Shown here: positions 51,737 to 60,039 of the stretch, piece after piece
Layout of the letters: each line of letters starts with the position of its first letter
Position numbering within the stretch: position 1 is the first letter of the stretch
Origin: Gudongella oleilytica
GTDB lineage: Bacteria > Bacillota > Clostridia > Tissierellales > Tissierellaceae
NCBI RefSeq assembly: GCF_004101785.1
Contig: NZ_CP035130.1
Location: forward strand, 1,984,001 to 2,048,000
DNA: 64,000 nucleotides
Direction: 5' to 3'
The notes under the pieces: model-generated
Told to the model about the DNA's origin: nothing
The model's database searches: none
Seen by the model: only the letters and a program-made list of their open reading frames with translations
Made by a program: the position numbers and the translations under genes

Positions 51737-52831
51737 CTATATAATATCAAGTCTTTTACTTATGTTCATTATAAAATCCTGTATGTTGGTCACAATTGTC
51801 TTTACTGTCAGGCTGCCTCTGTCGCGAAGCTTGTTGACTGCGAACTCTGAAATGTCAACGCTGTAGAAATATAACGGTCTTATGGTCCCATCCTCCATCA
51901 TTCTATAGGTAGGAGTCATGTTGCCTGTTGCTATAGAGTGCAGCATGGATGCCATACATATTACTGTGGTGGACTTTCTTATTTGATCCCGCATGGCGTT
52001 TTGTCCCTCGTATACATCTCTGTATACCTCCGGTAGAGGTCCATCGTCTCTTATAGATCCTGTAAGTACGAAAGGAACATCGTTCTTTACGCATTCAAAC
52101 ATTATTCCATTGTCGATTCCTTCATTCTCCACAAAGCTTTTGATGCTGCCGTGAAGCCTGACAGCATTTATTGTATCTATATGGTTATAGTGACCATTGG
52201 GCATTGATCTTTGGGTCCGTATATCCTGTCCCAGGGCTGTTCCTATAAAGGCTGCCTCAAGATCATGCGTGGCTAAAGCATTCCCTGCGAGAATAGAGTC
52301 GACGTAGCCGCCCTTAACAAGCTTTGAAAAGGCTTCCCTGGAATCTGAGTCAAAGGCACAGGCAGGTCCAAGCACCCAGGTTACGTGCCCATTGTCCCTT
52401 TCATATTTAAGGAGCTCAGCAAGAAAATTATAATCCATCGAGTAAGCTGTCTCCCTGGTCCTTCCTTGTCTGAATACGAAGGAATCCAGCTCATCCTCGG
52501 TCTCTTCAACGAATGCATTGGTATATACAAAAATACCTTCAATTGCATCCTCGGTTCTACCCACGAAGACGAGGTCACCCTTTTTTAGCTTTCTTGCTTC
52601 CTTGATTACTACCTTATCGTCTTCATATACTGCAACGCAATCCATCCTGCTTTCCTCAGCAAGCTTCCACTGACCATTTACTTTAAAGTATTCAGGAAAA
52701 ATCGTCGTCGAATGGTAGTTCTTAGGTGCTACTGTATCCTTGGGAGAAGGCACAAGCTTAGCATCCGGGGCATTCACAAATCCTGGCAGTGAGAAATCCG
52801 GCGATATGTACTTTGGCATTTTGAAGCTCAT
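51737..52831 (-). CDS. TIGR00300/LOR-SDH-domain-like protein without the N-terminal ACT-like part
   Basis: About 364 residues from the ATG at 52831 (GGAGGTTTTAGT upstream). The conserved body of the TIGR00300 family is visible: GNALATHDLEAAFIGTALG, ECVKNDVPFVLTGSIRDDG, MASMLHSIATGNMTPTY and a C-terminal SVDISEFAVNKLRDRGS. The first ~100 residues (PDFSLPGFVNAPDAKLVPS) differ from the ACT-like LOR/SDH start of longer relatives. The same body occurs at the C-terminus of cyanobacterial arginine dihydrolase/ornithine cyclodeaminase proteins, so a role in ornithine or lysine metabolism is possible but unproven. Confidence 0.82.
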   Translation of the reverse strand: MSFKMPKYISPDFSLPGFVNAPDAKLVPSPKDTVAPKNYHSTTIFPEYFKVNGQWKLAEESRMDCVAVYEDDKVVIKEARKLKKGDLVFVGRTEDAIEGIFVYTNAFVEETEDELDSFVFRQGRTRETAYSMDYNFLAELLKYERDNGHVTWVLGPACAFDSDSREAFSKLVKGGYVDSILAGNALATHDLEAAFIGTALGQDIRTQRSMPNGHYNHIDTINAVRLHGSIKSFVENEGIDNGIMFECVKNDVPFVLTGSIRDDGPLPEVYRDVYEGQNAMRDQIRKSTTVICMASMLHSIATGNMTPTYRMMEDGTIRPLYFYSVDISEFAVNKLRDRGSLTVKTIVTNIQDFIMNISKRLDII

Positions 52832-52942
52832 ACTAAAACCTCCTCCGAATGTGAAAGGCTGCAGTATCAAACTACAGCCTTGCATTATAATTATAGTCAA
52901 TTATATTACATTGGAATTCCCACCGCAAGTACCTTGAAGTCA

Positions 52943-53159
52943 TTAAAAACCCTCATTTGTATTGAAGGTGTCCCAGCTGTCGAGATTACCTGTTTCATAG
53001 CCCTTTGAAAACCAATATGACCTTTGTTCCGATGTTCCATGTGTAAAACTGTCCGGGACCACATAGCCTCTTGCAGCCTACTGAAGCTCCTCTCCTGACT
53101 CCTCCGGAGCTCCTCCTGTCAGATACGTTCGAGCTTTGCCTTCTCCCCTGCCATTTCAT
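52943..53159 (-). pseudogene. YpfJ/KPN_02809-type zinc metallopeptidase remnant with large internal deletion
   Basis: The ATG at 53159, seven nt after AGGAGG, starts MKWQGRRQSSNVSDRR, the characteristic N-terminus of this metallopeptidase family. Within about 60 nt, in another frame, comes its C-terminus: [19 protein letters not shown] followed by [16 protein letters not shown] and a TAA at 52943. An in-frame TAG lies upstream of that part. The ~200 residues between, including the zinc site (HExxH), are gone from a protein that is normally near 290 residues. The remnant lies between the TIGR00300 gene and the M20 peptidase gene. Confidence 0.88.
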
Positions 53160-53228
53160 CGAAATTCCTCCTCATGATCATCCTGTCCTGATAAAGAAAT
53201 TATACCCATTCACCGGAATTTACATCCT

Positions 53229-53257
53229 AAAAAGGCGGACACTCTGTGCCCGCCCAT
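53229..53257 (-). terminator. Terminator after the M20 peptidase gene
   Basis: A GGCGG-N-CAC / GTG-N-CCGCC hairpin with loop AGA lies 3-30 nt after the stop at 53261 and is followed on the minus strand by TTTTTAGG. Confidence 0.85.
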
Positions 53258-53260
53258 TCT

Positions 53261-54376
53261 CTATATTGCAGCCAACCCCTTAAACATTTCAACTGCTACC
53301 TCTATATTTTCATCTGGAAAGTCGAACTCATATGTGTGGACTGCCGGATAGGTTTCTCCATTTCCTATCCAGAAAATAGTGCCCTTTGTCTCCTTTGTGT
53401 ACCATCCATAATCCTCGGAGCCTCTATGTCCTTTTTCCATCTCAATCAGCTTAAATCCCTTATCAAGTGCAACCTTTCTTACCTTGACATTACTTTCCGG
53501 ATGGTTAGCTGTAACTGGGAAGATATCGTTGTACTCGAAGCTTACCTTAAGCTTATCCTTTTCAGCTTCTCTTATAGCAAGTTTTTCCATATTGTCCTGA
53601 AGCTTGTCAAGCTCATCCTCAAACTCAGCTCTTATTGTCATCAACAGCTCGCCTTCACTGGCAGCTATCCCAAATGCACGCTCACCTATGTTAACCTGCA
53701 CTACCGTACATAAGACCAGACCTCTGTTGCTATCAGCAGAAGTCCACTCAGGAATTGAATTTATTATTTTGGCGATAGCATACGAAGGATTTATGCCAAG
53801 CTCAGGTTGGCTGGCGTGAGTCGGTTTCCCAACCATTTTAATAGTCATCCCTCTTGATGCAAAATTACTCGTCCCTTCAATTACATTTACAGATCGAAGT
53901 GGAGTGCCGCTTGTATTATGAAAAGCAAATATTTCCTCTATGTTGTTCTCCTTAATGAATACCTTGGCCTGGAATGCACCATCCCCTGTTTCCTCAGCAT
54001 GCTGGAACAGGAAGTAGATATTTTTGTCAGCACCCTCCTGATCTATCTCAAGCGCAAATGCCGCAAGTGAGGCTGAGTGTCCGTCGTGACCACATTTATG
54101 CGACACTCCGGGATTCTTTGATCCATATGGGAGCTCTATGCCCTCATCCATAGGGATAGCATCGAAATCTGCTCTGTAGGCGATGTTTGGCTTATCTTCT
54201 CCAGCATGGTAGATTGCATAGAACCATAGTCCTCTGTCTACTATCTCAAGGCTTGTATGCTCCTTCAGAAAATCCATAAGTCTCTTTTTTGTCCAGACTT
54301 CATAATTCGATGGCTCAGGATTTTGATGCAGCTCGTGTCTTAGCTTGATCGCCAATTCCAGGTTTTCTTTTTTCAT
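53261..54376 (-). CDS. M20-family metallopeptidase / amidohydrolase
   Basis: About 371 residues. Zinc-binding and catalytic motifs are RADFDAIPM, SHKCGHDGHSASLAAF, and FQHAEETGDGAF. The M20 dimerisation domain begins near SRGMTIKMVGKPTHASQPE. The family covers aminoacylases, N-acetyl-diaminopimelate deacetylase and IAA-amino-acid hydrolases; the exact substrate is open. The start is probably the ATG at 54376 (AGGGGAG upstream, MKKENLELAIK). An ATG at 54397 is possible. It is followed by a strong terminator. Confidence 0.9.
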   Translation of the reverse strand: MKKENLELAIKLRHELHQNPEPSNYEVWTKKRLMDFLKEHTSLEIVDRGLWFYAIYHAGEDKPNIAYRADFDAIPMDEGIELPYGSKNPGVSHKCGHDGHSASLAAFALEIDQEGADKNIYFLFQHAEETGDGAFQAKVFIKENNIEEIFAFHNTSGTPLRSVNVIEGTSNFASRGMTIKMVGKPTHASQPELGINPSYAIAKIINSIPEWTSADSNRGLVLCTVVQVNIGERAFGIAASEGELLMTIRAEFEDELDKLQDNMEKLAIREAEKDKLKVSFEYNDIFPVTANHPESNVKVRKVALDKGFKLIEMEKGHRGSEDYGWYTKETKGTIFWIGNGETYPAVHTYEFDFPDENIEVAVEMFKGLAAI

Positions 54377-54452
54377 ACAATATATCTCCCCTTCCATGTA
54401 TTTACCTCTCATTATATTATAGTGCATCGCTAAAGCATATGACAGAGTAAAA

Positions 54453-54962
54453 TTACCTTTTCACATATTCTTCATTCAAGATTGAAAAAATCATCTGGTC
54501 CCTGTATCTTCCGCTATAATCCTTGTAGCTTTGCCTCAGGGTCCCTTCATGGACCATGCCGAGCTTTTTGTAAAGATGGACCGCTCTATCGTTGTCTGTA
54601 AAAACATCAAGCCAAAATCTGTTTGCTTTCACTACTTCAAATGAATATTTAATAAGTGCAGATATGAGCTCTGAGCCTGCTCCCTTGCATTTTGTTTCTA
54701 TTACTATTCTCCTTAGTTCAAAGGAGTCATATGGTATTTTATAGCTGCATAGGATGAATGCAGCATTCTCACTGGATCCTCTATCCTGCACAATAAAAAG
54801 TATGTTTTCAGTTGAATCAATATTACTCTTATGCTCTTCATAAGTGTTTTGAAAGACAAAATCTCTGTTCTCCTCAGCTCTCTCAAGTCTCATTACATAC
54901 TCCAAATCATCTTCTCCTGCTTCTTTGACGATAAACCTCTGTGTTTCAAACTTCATCCCCAT
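54453..54962 (-). CDS. GNAT-family N-acetyltransferase (RimJ/RimL-like)
   Basis: About 169 residues of the GNAT fold: FIVKEAGEDDLEYVMRLER at the N-terminus, the acetyl-CoA loop IETKCKGAGSELISALI, and the C-terminal strand FWLDVFTDNDRAVHLYKKLG with MVHEGTLRQ. It resembles ribosomal-protein or small-molecule acetyltransferases; the substrate is unknown. ATG codons at 54962 and 54956 both follow GGGAGG; the first is preferred by spacing. It lies 48 nt after the DUF6530 gene on the same strand. Confidence 0.88.
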   Translation of the reverse strand: MGMKFETQRFIVKEAGEDDLEYVMRLERAEENRDFVFQNTYEEHKSNIDSTENILFIVQDRGSSENAAFILCSYKIPYDSFELRRIVIETKCKGAGSELISALIKYSFEVVKANRFWLDVFTDNDRAVHLYKKLGMVHEGTLRQSYKDYSGRYRDQMIFSILNEEYVKR

Positions 54963-55010
54963 GGCAGCCTCCCAAATCATAAGCTTTTCCTATCTCCAAT
55001 AAGTATTATA

Positions 55011-55490
55011 TCAATATCCCAGCTCCTTCAACAGCCTTGATAACACGGCCATTCTTTCTCCAATAAGCTCTCCGTCCTTTGTCAACGCGTCACGAAGGAT
55101 TTTTAGATCTTCATCTATGTGCTCGTTTTCTGTACACACCTCTATAGTCATCGCATCTCCCTGGAGTCCAATTCTGTCCAGTATTGGATTCTTCTCGTCA
55201 TATAGCTTCTCAAATCTATAGGCTTCCCTGAAGTGGAGCTCCGATCTGCAAATCAGGATTGCCAGATCGAGAGCTCTGTGAAGAGGAAGCTCCTCGGATT
55301 GCCTTGACCATTTTTCTCCCGTATATCTCCACACTTTGGCAGATACGTCAACCTTGCCTCTGTCGTTCCACTGTGCAAGCCCGATCGATAGGCCCTGGGC
55401 ATCTGTCTTATAAGCATATCTTCCGTCTACATTCCCGTAATTCTCAACAACCACTACTGGCTTGTGTTTTAATGTGGTAGGTATCTTCAT
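55011..55490 (-). CDS. DUF6530-type protein
   Basis: About 159 residues: MKIPTTLKHKPVVVVENYG, then AQWNDRGKVDVSAKVWR and EELPLHRALDLAILICRSEL, a conserved Firmicutes protein of unknown function that I recognise as DUF6530. It has no membrane segment. A 14-bp perfect inverted repeat lies 26 nt before the start, so expression may be controlled by a dimeric repressor. It precedes a GNAT gene. Confidence 0.75.
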   Translation of the reverse strand: MKIPTTLKHKPVVVVENYGNVDGRYAYKTDAQGLSIGLAQWNDRGKVDVSAKVWRYTGEKWSRQSEELPLHRALDLAILICRSELHFREAYRFEKLYDEKNPILDRIGLQGDAMTIEVCTENEHIDEDLKILRDALTKDGELIGERMAVLSRLLKELGY

Positions 55491-55515
55491 TTTGACACAC
55501 ATCCTTTTTACTAAT

Positions 55516-55547
55516 TTAGTATATTACTAATTATAGTAATATACTAA
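55516..55547. promoter_or_regulatory. Perfect 14-bp inverted repeat upstream of the DUF6530 gene
   Basis: TTAGTATATTACTA (55516-55529) and its exact complement (55534-55547) flank the 4-nt spacer ATTA. The 32-bp palindrome is AT-rich, has no U-run and lies at the promoter position. It resembles the operators of MarR- or TetR-type repressors more than a terminator. Confidence 0.65.
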
Positions 55548-55574
55548 TATTTATTTATCATTATGTCAAATTAA

Positions 55575-55595
55575 AAGCGATGGATCTCTCCATCG
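55575..55595 (-). terminator. Terminator after the ferredoxin-reductase-like gene
   Basis: GCGATGGA / TCCATCGC with a short loop, followed on the minus strand by TTTTAATTTG, about 55 nt after the stop at 55647. Confidence 0.85.
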
Positions 55596-55646
55596 CCTGA
55601 GTAAATTTGATATGAACCACATTATGATTAATTCATTTTACAGTCT

Positions 55647-56348
55647 TTATTCGTATCCCATGAATACATCCGTAATTATATTGGTCTTTTCGATTCCTTC
55701 CTTGGTAAGCTTTTCGGTTATAAATGCATTCATTCCGGGAGTTCCGGAGATTAGGTAAGCAGATTCATTTCCGTTATTCTTCGTGTATTCCTCTATCTTC
55801 TGAACAAAAATATTCCTGTCTGAAATCAGGATGACTTCAAGACCATTGACTGCTTCTCCAGCCTTCCTCAAATCTTCCTCGTAAGCAAACTGACCTCTGT
55901 CGTCAGAGTACAGAACAGTTACTCCAGCCGGTGATACTCCCTCTGATTCCATTTGCTTTACCAGTGCACGAATCGGGGTTACTCCTATTCCTCCTGCCAT
56001 AATACAGGCTTTTTTGTTGTAATCAGGTATCTTAAATTTGCCGTTTATACCTTCTACTGTCATTACCTCTCCTTGCTTCATGGTTAAAAGCTGCTGCTTG
56101 AAGTCCGTGGATTCAGGTGTTATCCTTGTTGAGAACATCATGATCCCTTCGTCGATTATCGAAGCGATACTAAATATCCTGAAGCCTTTGTCCTCCTCCA
56201 CTTGTCTGTCCCGATACCTGAATATTCCGTGCTGACCTGGGATCCAGGTTAAATCTCCGGGTATCTTAAATACGAATGAAAAAATCTCAGATGTCTCTTG
56301 GATCATCCTTTCCAGAATGATCTCCGTTCTTATTTTACCATCAGCCAT
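55647..56348 (-). CDS. Ferredoxin/flavodoxin-NAD(P)H reductase-like oxidoreductase
   Basis: About 233 residues from the ATG at 56348 (AAGGAGGG upstream). An FAD-binding beta-barrel (TWIPGQHGIFRYRD; RIFSIAS, the FAD motif RxxSxAS) is followed by a NAD(P)-binding domain (CIMAGGIGVTPIRALVKQM, then YLISGTPGMNAFITEKL). There is no 2Fe-2S domain. It transfers electrons between NAD(P)H and a partner. A fragment of a fumarate-reductase-like flavoprotein lies directly upstream on the same strand, so the partner may have been that flavoprotein. Confidence 0.9.
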   Translation of the reverse strand: MADGKIRTEIILERMIQETSEIFSFVFKIPGDLTWIPGQHGIFRYRDRQVEEDKGFRIFSIASIIDEGIMMFSTRITPESTDFKQQLLTMKQGEVMTVEGINGKFKIPDYNKKACIMAGGIGVTPIRALVKQMESEGVSPAGVTVLYSDDRGQFAYEEDLRKAGEAVNGLEVILISDRNIFVQKIEEYTKNNGNESAYLISGTPGMNAFITEKLTKEGIEKTNIITDVFMGYE

Positions 56349-56470
56349 TTTTATCCCTCCTTCATGCCATATATATTCTACTAAATACTTCCAAATAAAC
56401 CCTTCAAGCTTAATTATTGACTTCTGAAAGCATATCATATTCAACAGAATGATTTATATTGACTATTCCG

Positions 56471-56641
56471 TTAAGCATTTATATAGTCATTTAACTCCAT
56501 ATCAAGCCCCTCAAGTCATTCCACAGCTGGCAGTGCATTATCTGCGAGTATGCTTATGAGCTCAGCATCTCCCTGCATATCCCCTACGAAATATGTTTGG
56601 AGCTTATATAACGTAGGACTGTCAAACAGTTGGGTTTTGCC
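56471..56641 (-). pseudogene. Fragment of a fumarate-reductase-like flavoprotein
   Basis: The minus strand reads QLFDSPTLYKLQTYFVGDM and QGDAELISILADNALPAVE, then TGA, then LEGLDMELND. This matches the region after the FAD-binding start of fumarate/urocanate-reductase-like flavoproteins, where the TGA position is Trp (AVEWLEGL). A second stop and no start codon confirm decay. Only about 50 of the ~500 residues remain. It lies between the beta-propeller gene and the reductase gene. Confidence 0.7.
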
Positions 56642-56676
56642 TTATGCAATGAATTATTAGTATCCAACCTTGGTAC

Positions 56677-58893
56677 CTATTTGATTTCTTTAAAATCATC
56701 CATATCAAAAGCTCGGATATTATCGTCAATTATATAGTATAGTCTATCACCGATGTAAACCAGCCGTTTTGCATAGGAGCCATACAGACCTTCACTGGAG
56801 ATCAGCTCCAGGACCTTGATGCTGCCGGTTGGTCTGACCTCGATAACTGCAGCTCCGTTGAAGCTTGTCTTTACATACTTATCAGTTATATCACTTAAGG
56901 ATACGTCAAAGGCTACCATATCGTCGTTCAGGTTTAGCATCAAAGCCTTATGATTGTCGAGGACATCAGCATAGCTCCCCGGTCCTCCCAAGACAAGAGT
57001 TGTCATCTCCTTTGGTCTGCCTTCATCTGATACGTCAAAGAGCGACAGCTTTATACCATTCTGCATGCCGGTATTTTCATCGACGTCTCTACCTATTCCC
57101 AGTAACACTTTATCTGTGACAGGATGCAGATAGCTTGAAAATCCAGGGACCTTAAGTTCACCGGTGACTCTTGGTTTTGACGGATTTGAAAGATCCAGTA
57201 CGAACAGAGGATCTACCTGCTTGAAGGTAACAATATATCCGTAGTCTCCCATAAACCTGGTCGAAAAAATCCTTTCACCAGGTGCAAGATTTTCTACAGC
57301 ACCAAGAGGATTTAAATCCTCATCCAGTATATAGACTGCGTTGACACTTTCCCTCTGCCAATTAGTCGTAGCTATCCGGAGATTTCCCTCGTATTCATCC
57401 ATGGAGAATTGGTTAAGGATCGTTCCCTCAACAAGCCCTCCACCTGCGAACCCTATTTTTGTACCATCAACATTGAATTTGGCAATATTTGTGATTGAAC
57501 CCCATATAGTGTGATAGTCCTGACCGGCTACGTAAAGAGCGTTTCTACTCATGTATATCAAATTTCCTGTCCCAAGAAATGCTTCAATATTAGCAGGCTG
57601 AGATGGTTTTTCCACATCCACTGCTGCGATAGTCAGGTAGTTGCTTGCTGCCCTCCTGGGGAAATACATGACCTTGTCTATTGCAAGCTCTTTCAGGTCA
57701 TCACTAATGGCTGAATCTTTAAATACGGGTGTTATGGGTTCCTCCATAGGTCCATAGCTGTAAAGGTACTTATTTACTACAAGATATAGCGTATCGTCCT
57801 TCTTTCTGCTTGAAAGGAGGCTTCCTTCAACCTCGAGCTCTCTATCAAGCGAGAGCTTGCCCTGTGTTGAAACCGAGTATATCCCAGCATAGACGAACCC
57901 TTCATATTGATCGTAATAAGGCATTATCATTCTCTCTTCAGGGACATCAGGGACCGGTCTTATCCAGTTTCCAAAGCGCCCCTTCTCACCAAGTACAATA
58001 AGCTTCCCATCATGGATATACAGCTCTGTAAACTGAGTAAACTGACCCGTCTGATCGTCTACCTTTACTGTTATCTCATCTGTTAAGAACGGCTTCCCAT
58101 TATTAGCATCATAGACTCTTACGGACTTTCCCGCAGCGACATAGATGAACTTCCCGTCAGTCTTGACAACGTCGGCCTCATTTACGCCCTCAACCTGCTC
58201 ATTGGTTTGAGAGTAGTCACCAGCCTCGCTTGGTGCGGCTTCCCCACCAGTCACAGCATCCTGTGAGGGCATAGGAATTATATCCAGCCTTTCTTTCTCA
58301 GTAAATGAAAGGTCCATTGCCTTTATCTGAGCCAGCAGTTCGGCCTCAGTAGCTGGCTTTAAAGCCTGACCTATCCTTGTTCTTATTTCAGACAGCATCT
58401 CATTATTTATAGTAATATCACCACTGCCTATGGTGATCGCTTTCTCCCTGTAGCCTACCTGCAAGCCAAGTATATCCTCAGATATCAACCTTAATGGTAC
58501 CATCGTCCTGTTTTCAATAATCAAGGCTTCAGTATCATAAGTGACTGTCCTTGGATCCTTACCCTGTTCAAGTATCCTGTAATGGTTTTTCCCAATTGGG
58601 AAGTAATAGCTCTTTCCACTGTAGGTTATGATCGCTTCTCTTTTGACATCATCATAGTCGACCGCTGCTCCAAAATGCTCACTGACAGCTCTCAGTGGAA
58701 CGAGTGTCCTGTCTTTGTGGATCATAGGAACGACATTAGGATTATCCGGATCAAGAGCCTTCATTCTGCCTTCTGTTAAAATCAGAGGGCTGCCTATATG
58801 CAGAGCGATGGCATCGTCCAGACCTTGTGCAAATGCTGGAGCTGAGGATAGCAGCATAGCTGTTACAGCTATAAAAGTTATAAGCCTTCTCAT
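56677..58893 (-). CDS. Secreted beta-propeller protein with copper-amine-oxidase N-like domain
   Basis: About 738 residues from the ATG at 58893 (GGAGGGG upstream). A signal peptide (MRRLITFIAVTAMLLSSA) is followed by a copper-amine-oxidase N-terminal-like (stalk) domain at about 35-150 (HKDRTLVPLRAVSEHFGAA; RTMVPLRLISEDILGL). After a linker, a large beta-propeller domain (PF09826 type) fills about 220-738 (EGVNEADVVKTDGKFIYVA, FMGDYGYIVTFKQVDPLFVL). It is exported and likely acts at the cell surface; the ligand is unknown. It has no catalytic motif. Confidence 0.88.
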   Translation of the reverse strand: MRRLITFIAVTAMLLSSAPAFAQGLDDAIALHIGSPLILTEGRMKALDPDNPNVVPMIHKDRTLVPLRAVSEHFGAAVDYDDVKREAIITYSGKSYYFPIGKNHYRILEQGKDPRTVTYDTEALIIENRTMVPLRLISEDILGLQVGYREKAITIGSGDITINNEMLSEIRTRIGQALKPATEAELLAQIKAMDLSFTEKERLDIIPMPSQDAVTGGEAAPSEAGDYSQTNEQVEGVNEADVVKTDGKFIYVAAGKSVRVYDANNGKPFLTDEITVKVDDQTGQFTQFTELYIHDGKLIVLGEKGRFGNWIRPVPDVPEERMIMPYYDQYEGFVYAGIYSVSTQGKLSLDRELEVEGSLLSSRKKDDTLYLVVNKYLYSYGPMEEPITPVFKDSAISDDLKELAIDKVMYFPRRAASNYLTIAAVDVEKPSQPANIEAFLGTGNLIYMSRNALYVAGQDYHTIWGSITNIAKFNVDGTKIGFAGGGLVEGTILNQFSMDEYEGNLRIATTNWQRESVNAVYILDEDLNPLGAVENLAPGERIFSTRFMGDYGYIVTFKQVDPLFVLDLSNPSKPRVTGELKVPGFSSYLHPVTDKVLLGIGRDVDENTGMQNGIKLSLFDVSDEGRPKEMTTLVLGGPGSYADVLDNHKALMLNLNDDMVAFDVSLSDITDKYVKTSFNGAAVIEVRPTGSIKVLELISSEGLYGSYAKRLVYIGDRLYYIIDDNIRAFDMDDFKEIK

Positions 58894-58985
58894 TTTATTC
58901 CCCTCCAAAAAATATAACCTATGCTTCCTGACAAGGTAATTATACCCTGTTGACGCGCCAATGTGATTACTATATGGTTACAGTT

Positions 58986-60020
58986 TTAAAGGACTCCAGG
59001 TTCAAGTATTGAAAATGCTGACTGAATACAGTCTATCTCTGCCAACGCGCCATATGGCAGCACTATCATTGGGGAGGTATGCCCAAAGCTCAGGTTATAA
59101 AGCACGGGAAGGCTTTCGAGGGAGTATTCCTTCAAGGCTTTTTTTATTACATCCTTATATTCGTCGTAGTACTTGTTGTGATAGGGCTTACCGAAAATCA
59201 TTCCATTTATCCTCTCAAGTATGCCCTGAGCTCCGTAGTTCCTGAGAGCATAAAGCAGGTTTTCAGGATTTGGCATGTCCTCAGATGTCTCCAGGAACAG
59301 TATTGCGCTGTTAAATGTGTCCAAATCAGGCCAAATCTCAGTTCCCTTAGCCATTTCAAGCACCTCAACGCAGCCCCCGAAGAGTCTGCCCTCTACTGTT
59401 CCTTCACCCTGAAGAAGTTCATAACCGTTATTAGGGAGCATCTTTCTTTTTATATCCCTGTTCCCTTCCTCCCAGGGAAGTCGTTCACTGGTCCAAAGCT
59501 CAGTGGGCTGGATCCTTCCTATTACATCGTTATCGAAAAGGCATTTTTTGATCCAATCCACTGTATATTGGTGCATTTCAACATTCTCAGCCATTTCAGC
59601 AAGTATCGATGGCCCATAGAATGATGATATCCCCGCCTTATGACAGATCAGGTGTGTGATCGTAGTATCAGAGTATCCAATGAATACCTTGGGGTTTTCC
59701 CTAATCAATTCATAGTCGATATATGGCAGCATCCTTATACTGTCATCTCCGCCTATACAGGAAAAAACCCCTCTTATTTCCGGATCCTTAAATGCATCCA
59801 TCAAATCTTTGGCTCTTTCTTCGGGATGATTATATACGTACCCGCTTCCTTTGAGAGTTGTGCTCATTTCAACAACTTTTAATCCAAATATGTCCTCCAG
59901 TCTCTTTTTCCCCAGAAGGTATCTCCAGTTAATTTCAGGATCGCCTGCTCCTCCCCATGAGAGGCTGACTGAAGCAACTGTATCCCCAGGCTTTAATCCT
60001 TCAGGATTGATCAATTTCAT
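58986..60020 (-). CDS. S66-family LD-carboxypeptidase-like protein
   Basis: About 344 residues from the ATG at 60020 (AAGGAG nine nt upstream). The N-terminal LKPGDTVASVSLSWGGAGD and SCIGGDDSIRMLPYID are typical of the S66 MccF/LdcA fold. The catalytic Ser is in FIGYSDTTITHL, and the C-terminal His region is NLSFGHTSPMIVLPYG. Members cut L,D bonds in murein peptides or inactivate microcin C. Which applies here is open. It follows pdxA-like by 19 nt. Confidence 0.88.
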   Translation of the reverse strand: MKLINPEGLKPGDTVASVSLSWGGAGDPEINWRYLLGKKRLEDIFGLKVVEMSTTLKGSGYVYNHPEERAKDLMDAFKDPEIRGVFSCIGGDDSIRMLPYIDYELIRENPKVFIGYSDTTITHLICHKAGISSFYGPSILAEMAENVEMHQYTVDWIKKCLFDNDVIGRIQPTELWTSERLPWEEGNRDIKRKMLPNNGYELLQGEGTVEGRLFGGCVEVLEMAKGTEIWPDLDTFNSAILFLETSEDMPNPENLLYALRNYGAQGILERINGMIFGKPYHNKYYDEYKDVIKKALKEYSLESLPVLYNLSFGHTSPMIVLPYGALAEIDCIQSAFSILEPGVL

Positions 60021-60039
60021 ATGGTCTCGCTCCTTTTTG

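Noticed and set aside
56516-56518. TGA within the flavoprotein fragment as a third selenocysteine or a recoded Trp codon
   Set aside because: The position is a conserved Trp, not Cys; other genes here use TGG for Trp and TGA as stop; the fragment also has other stops and no start.
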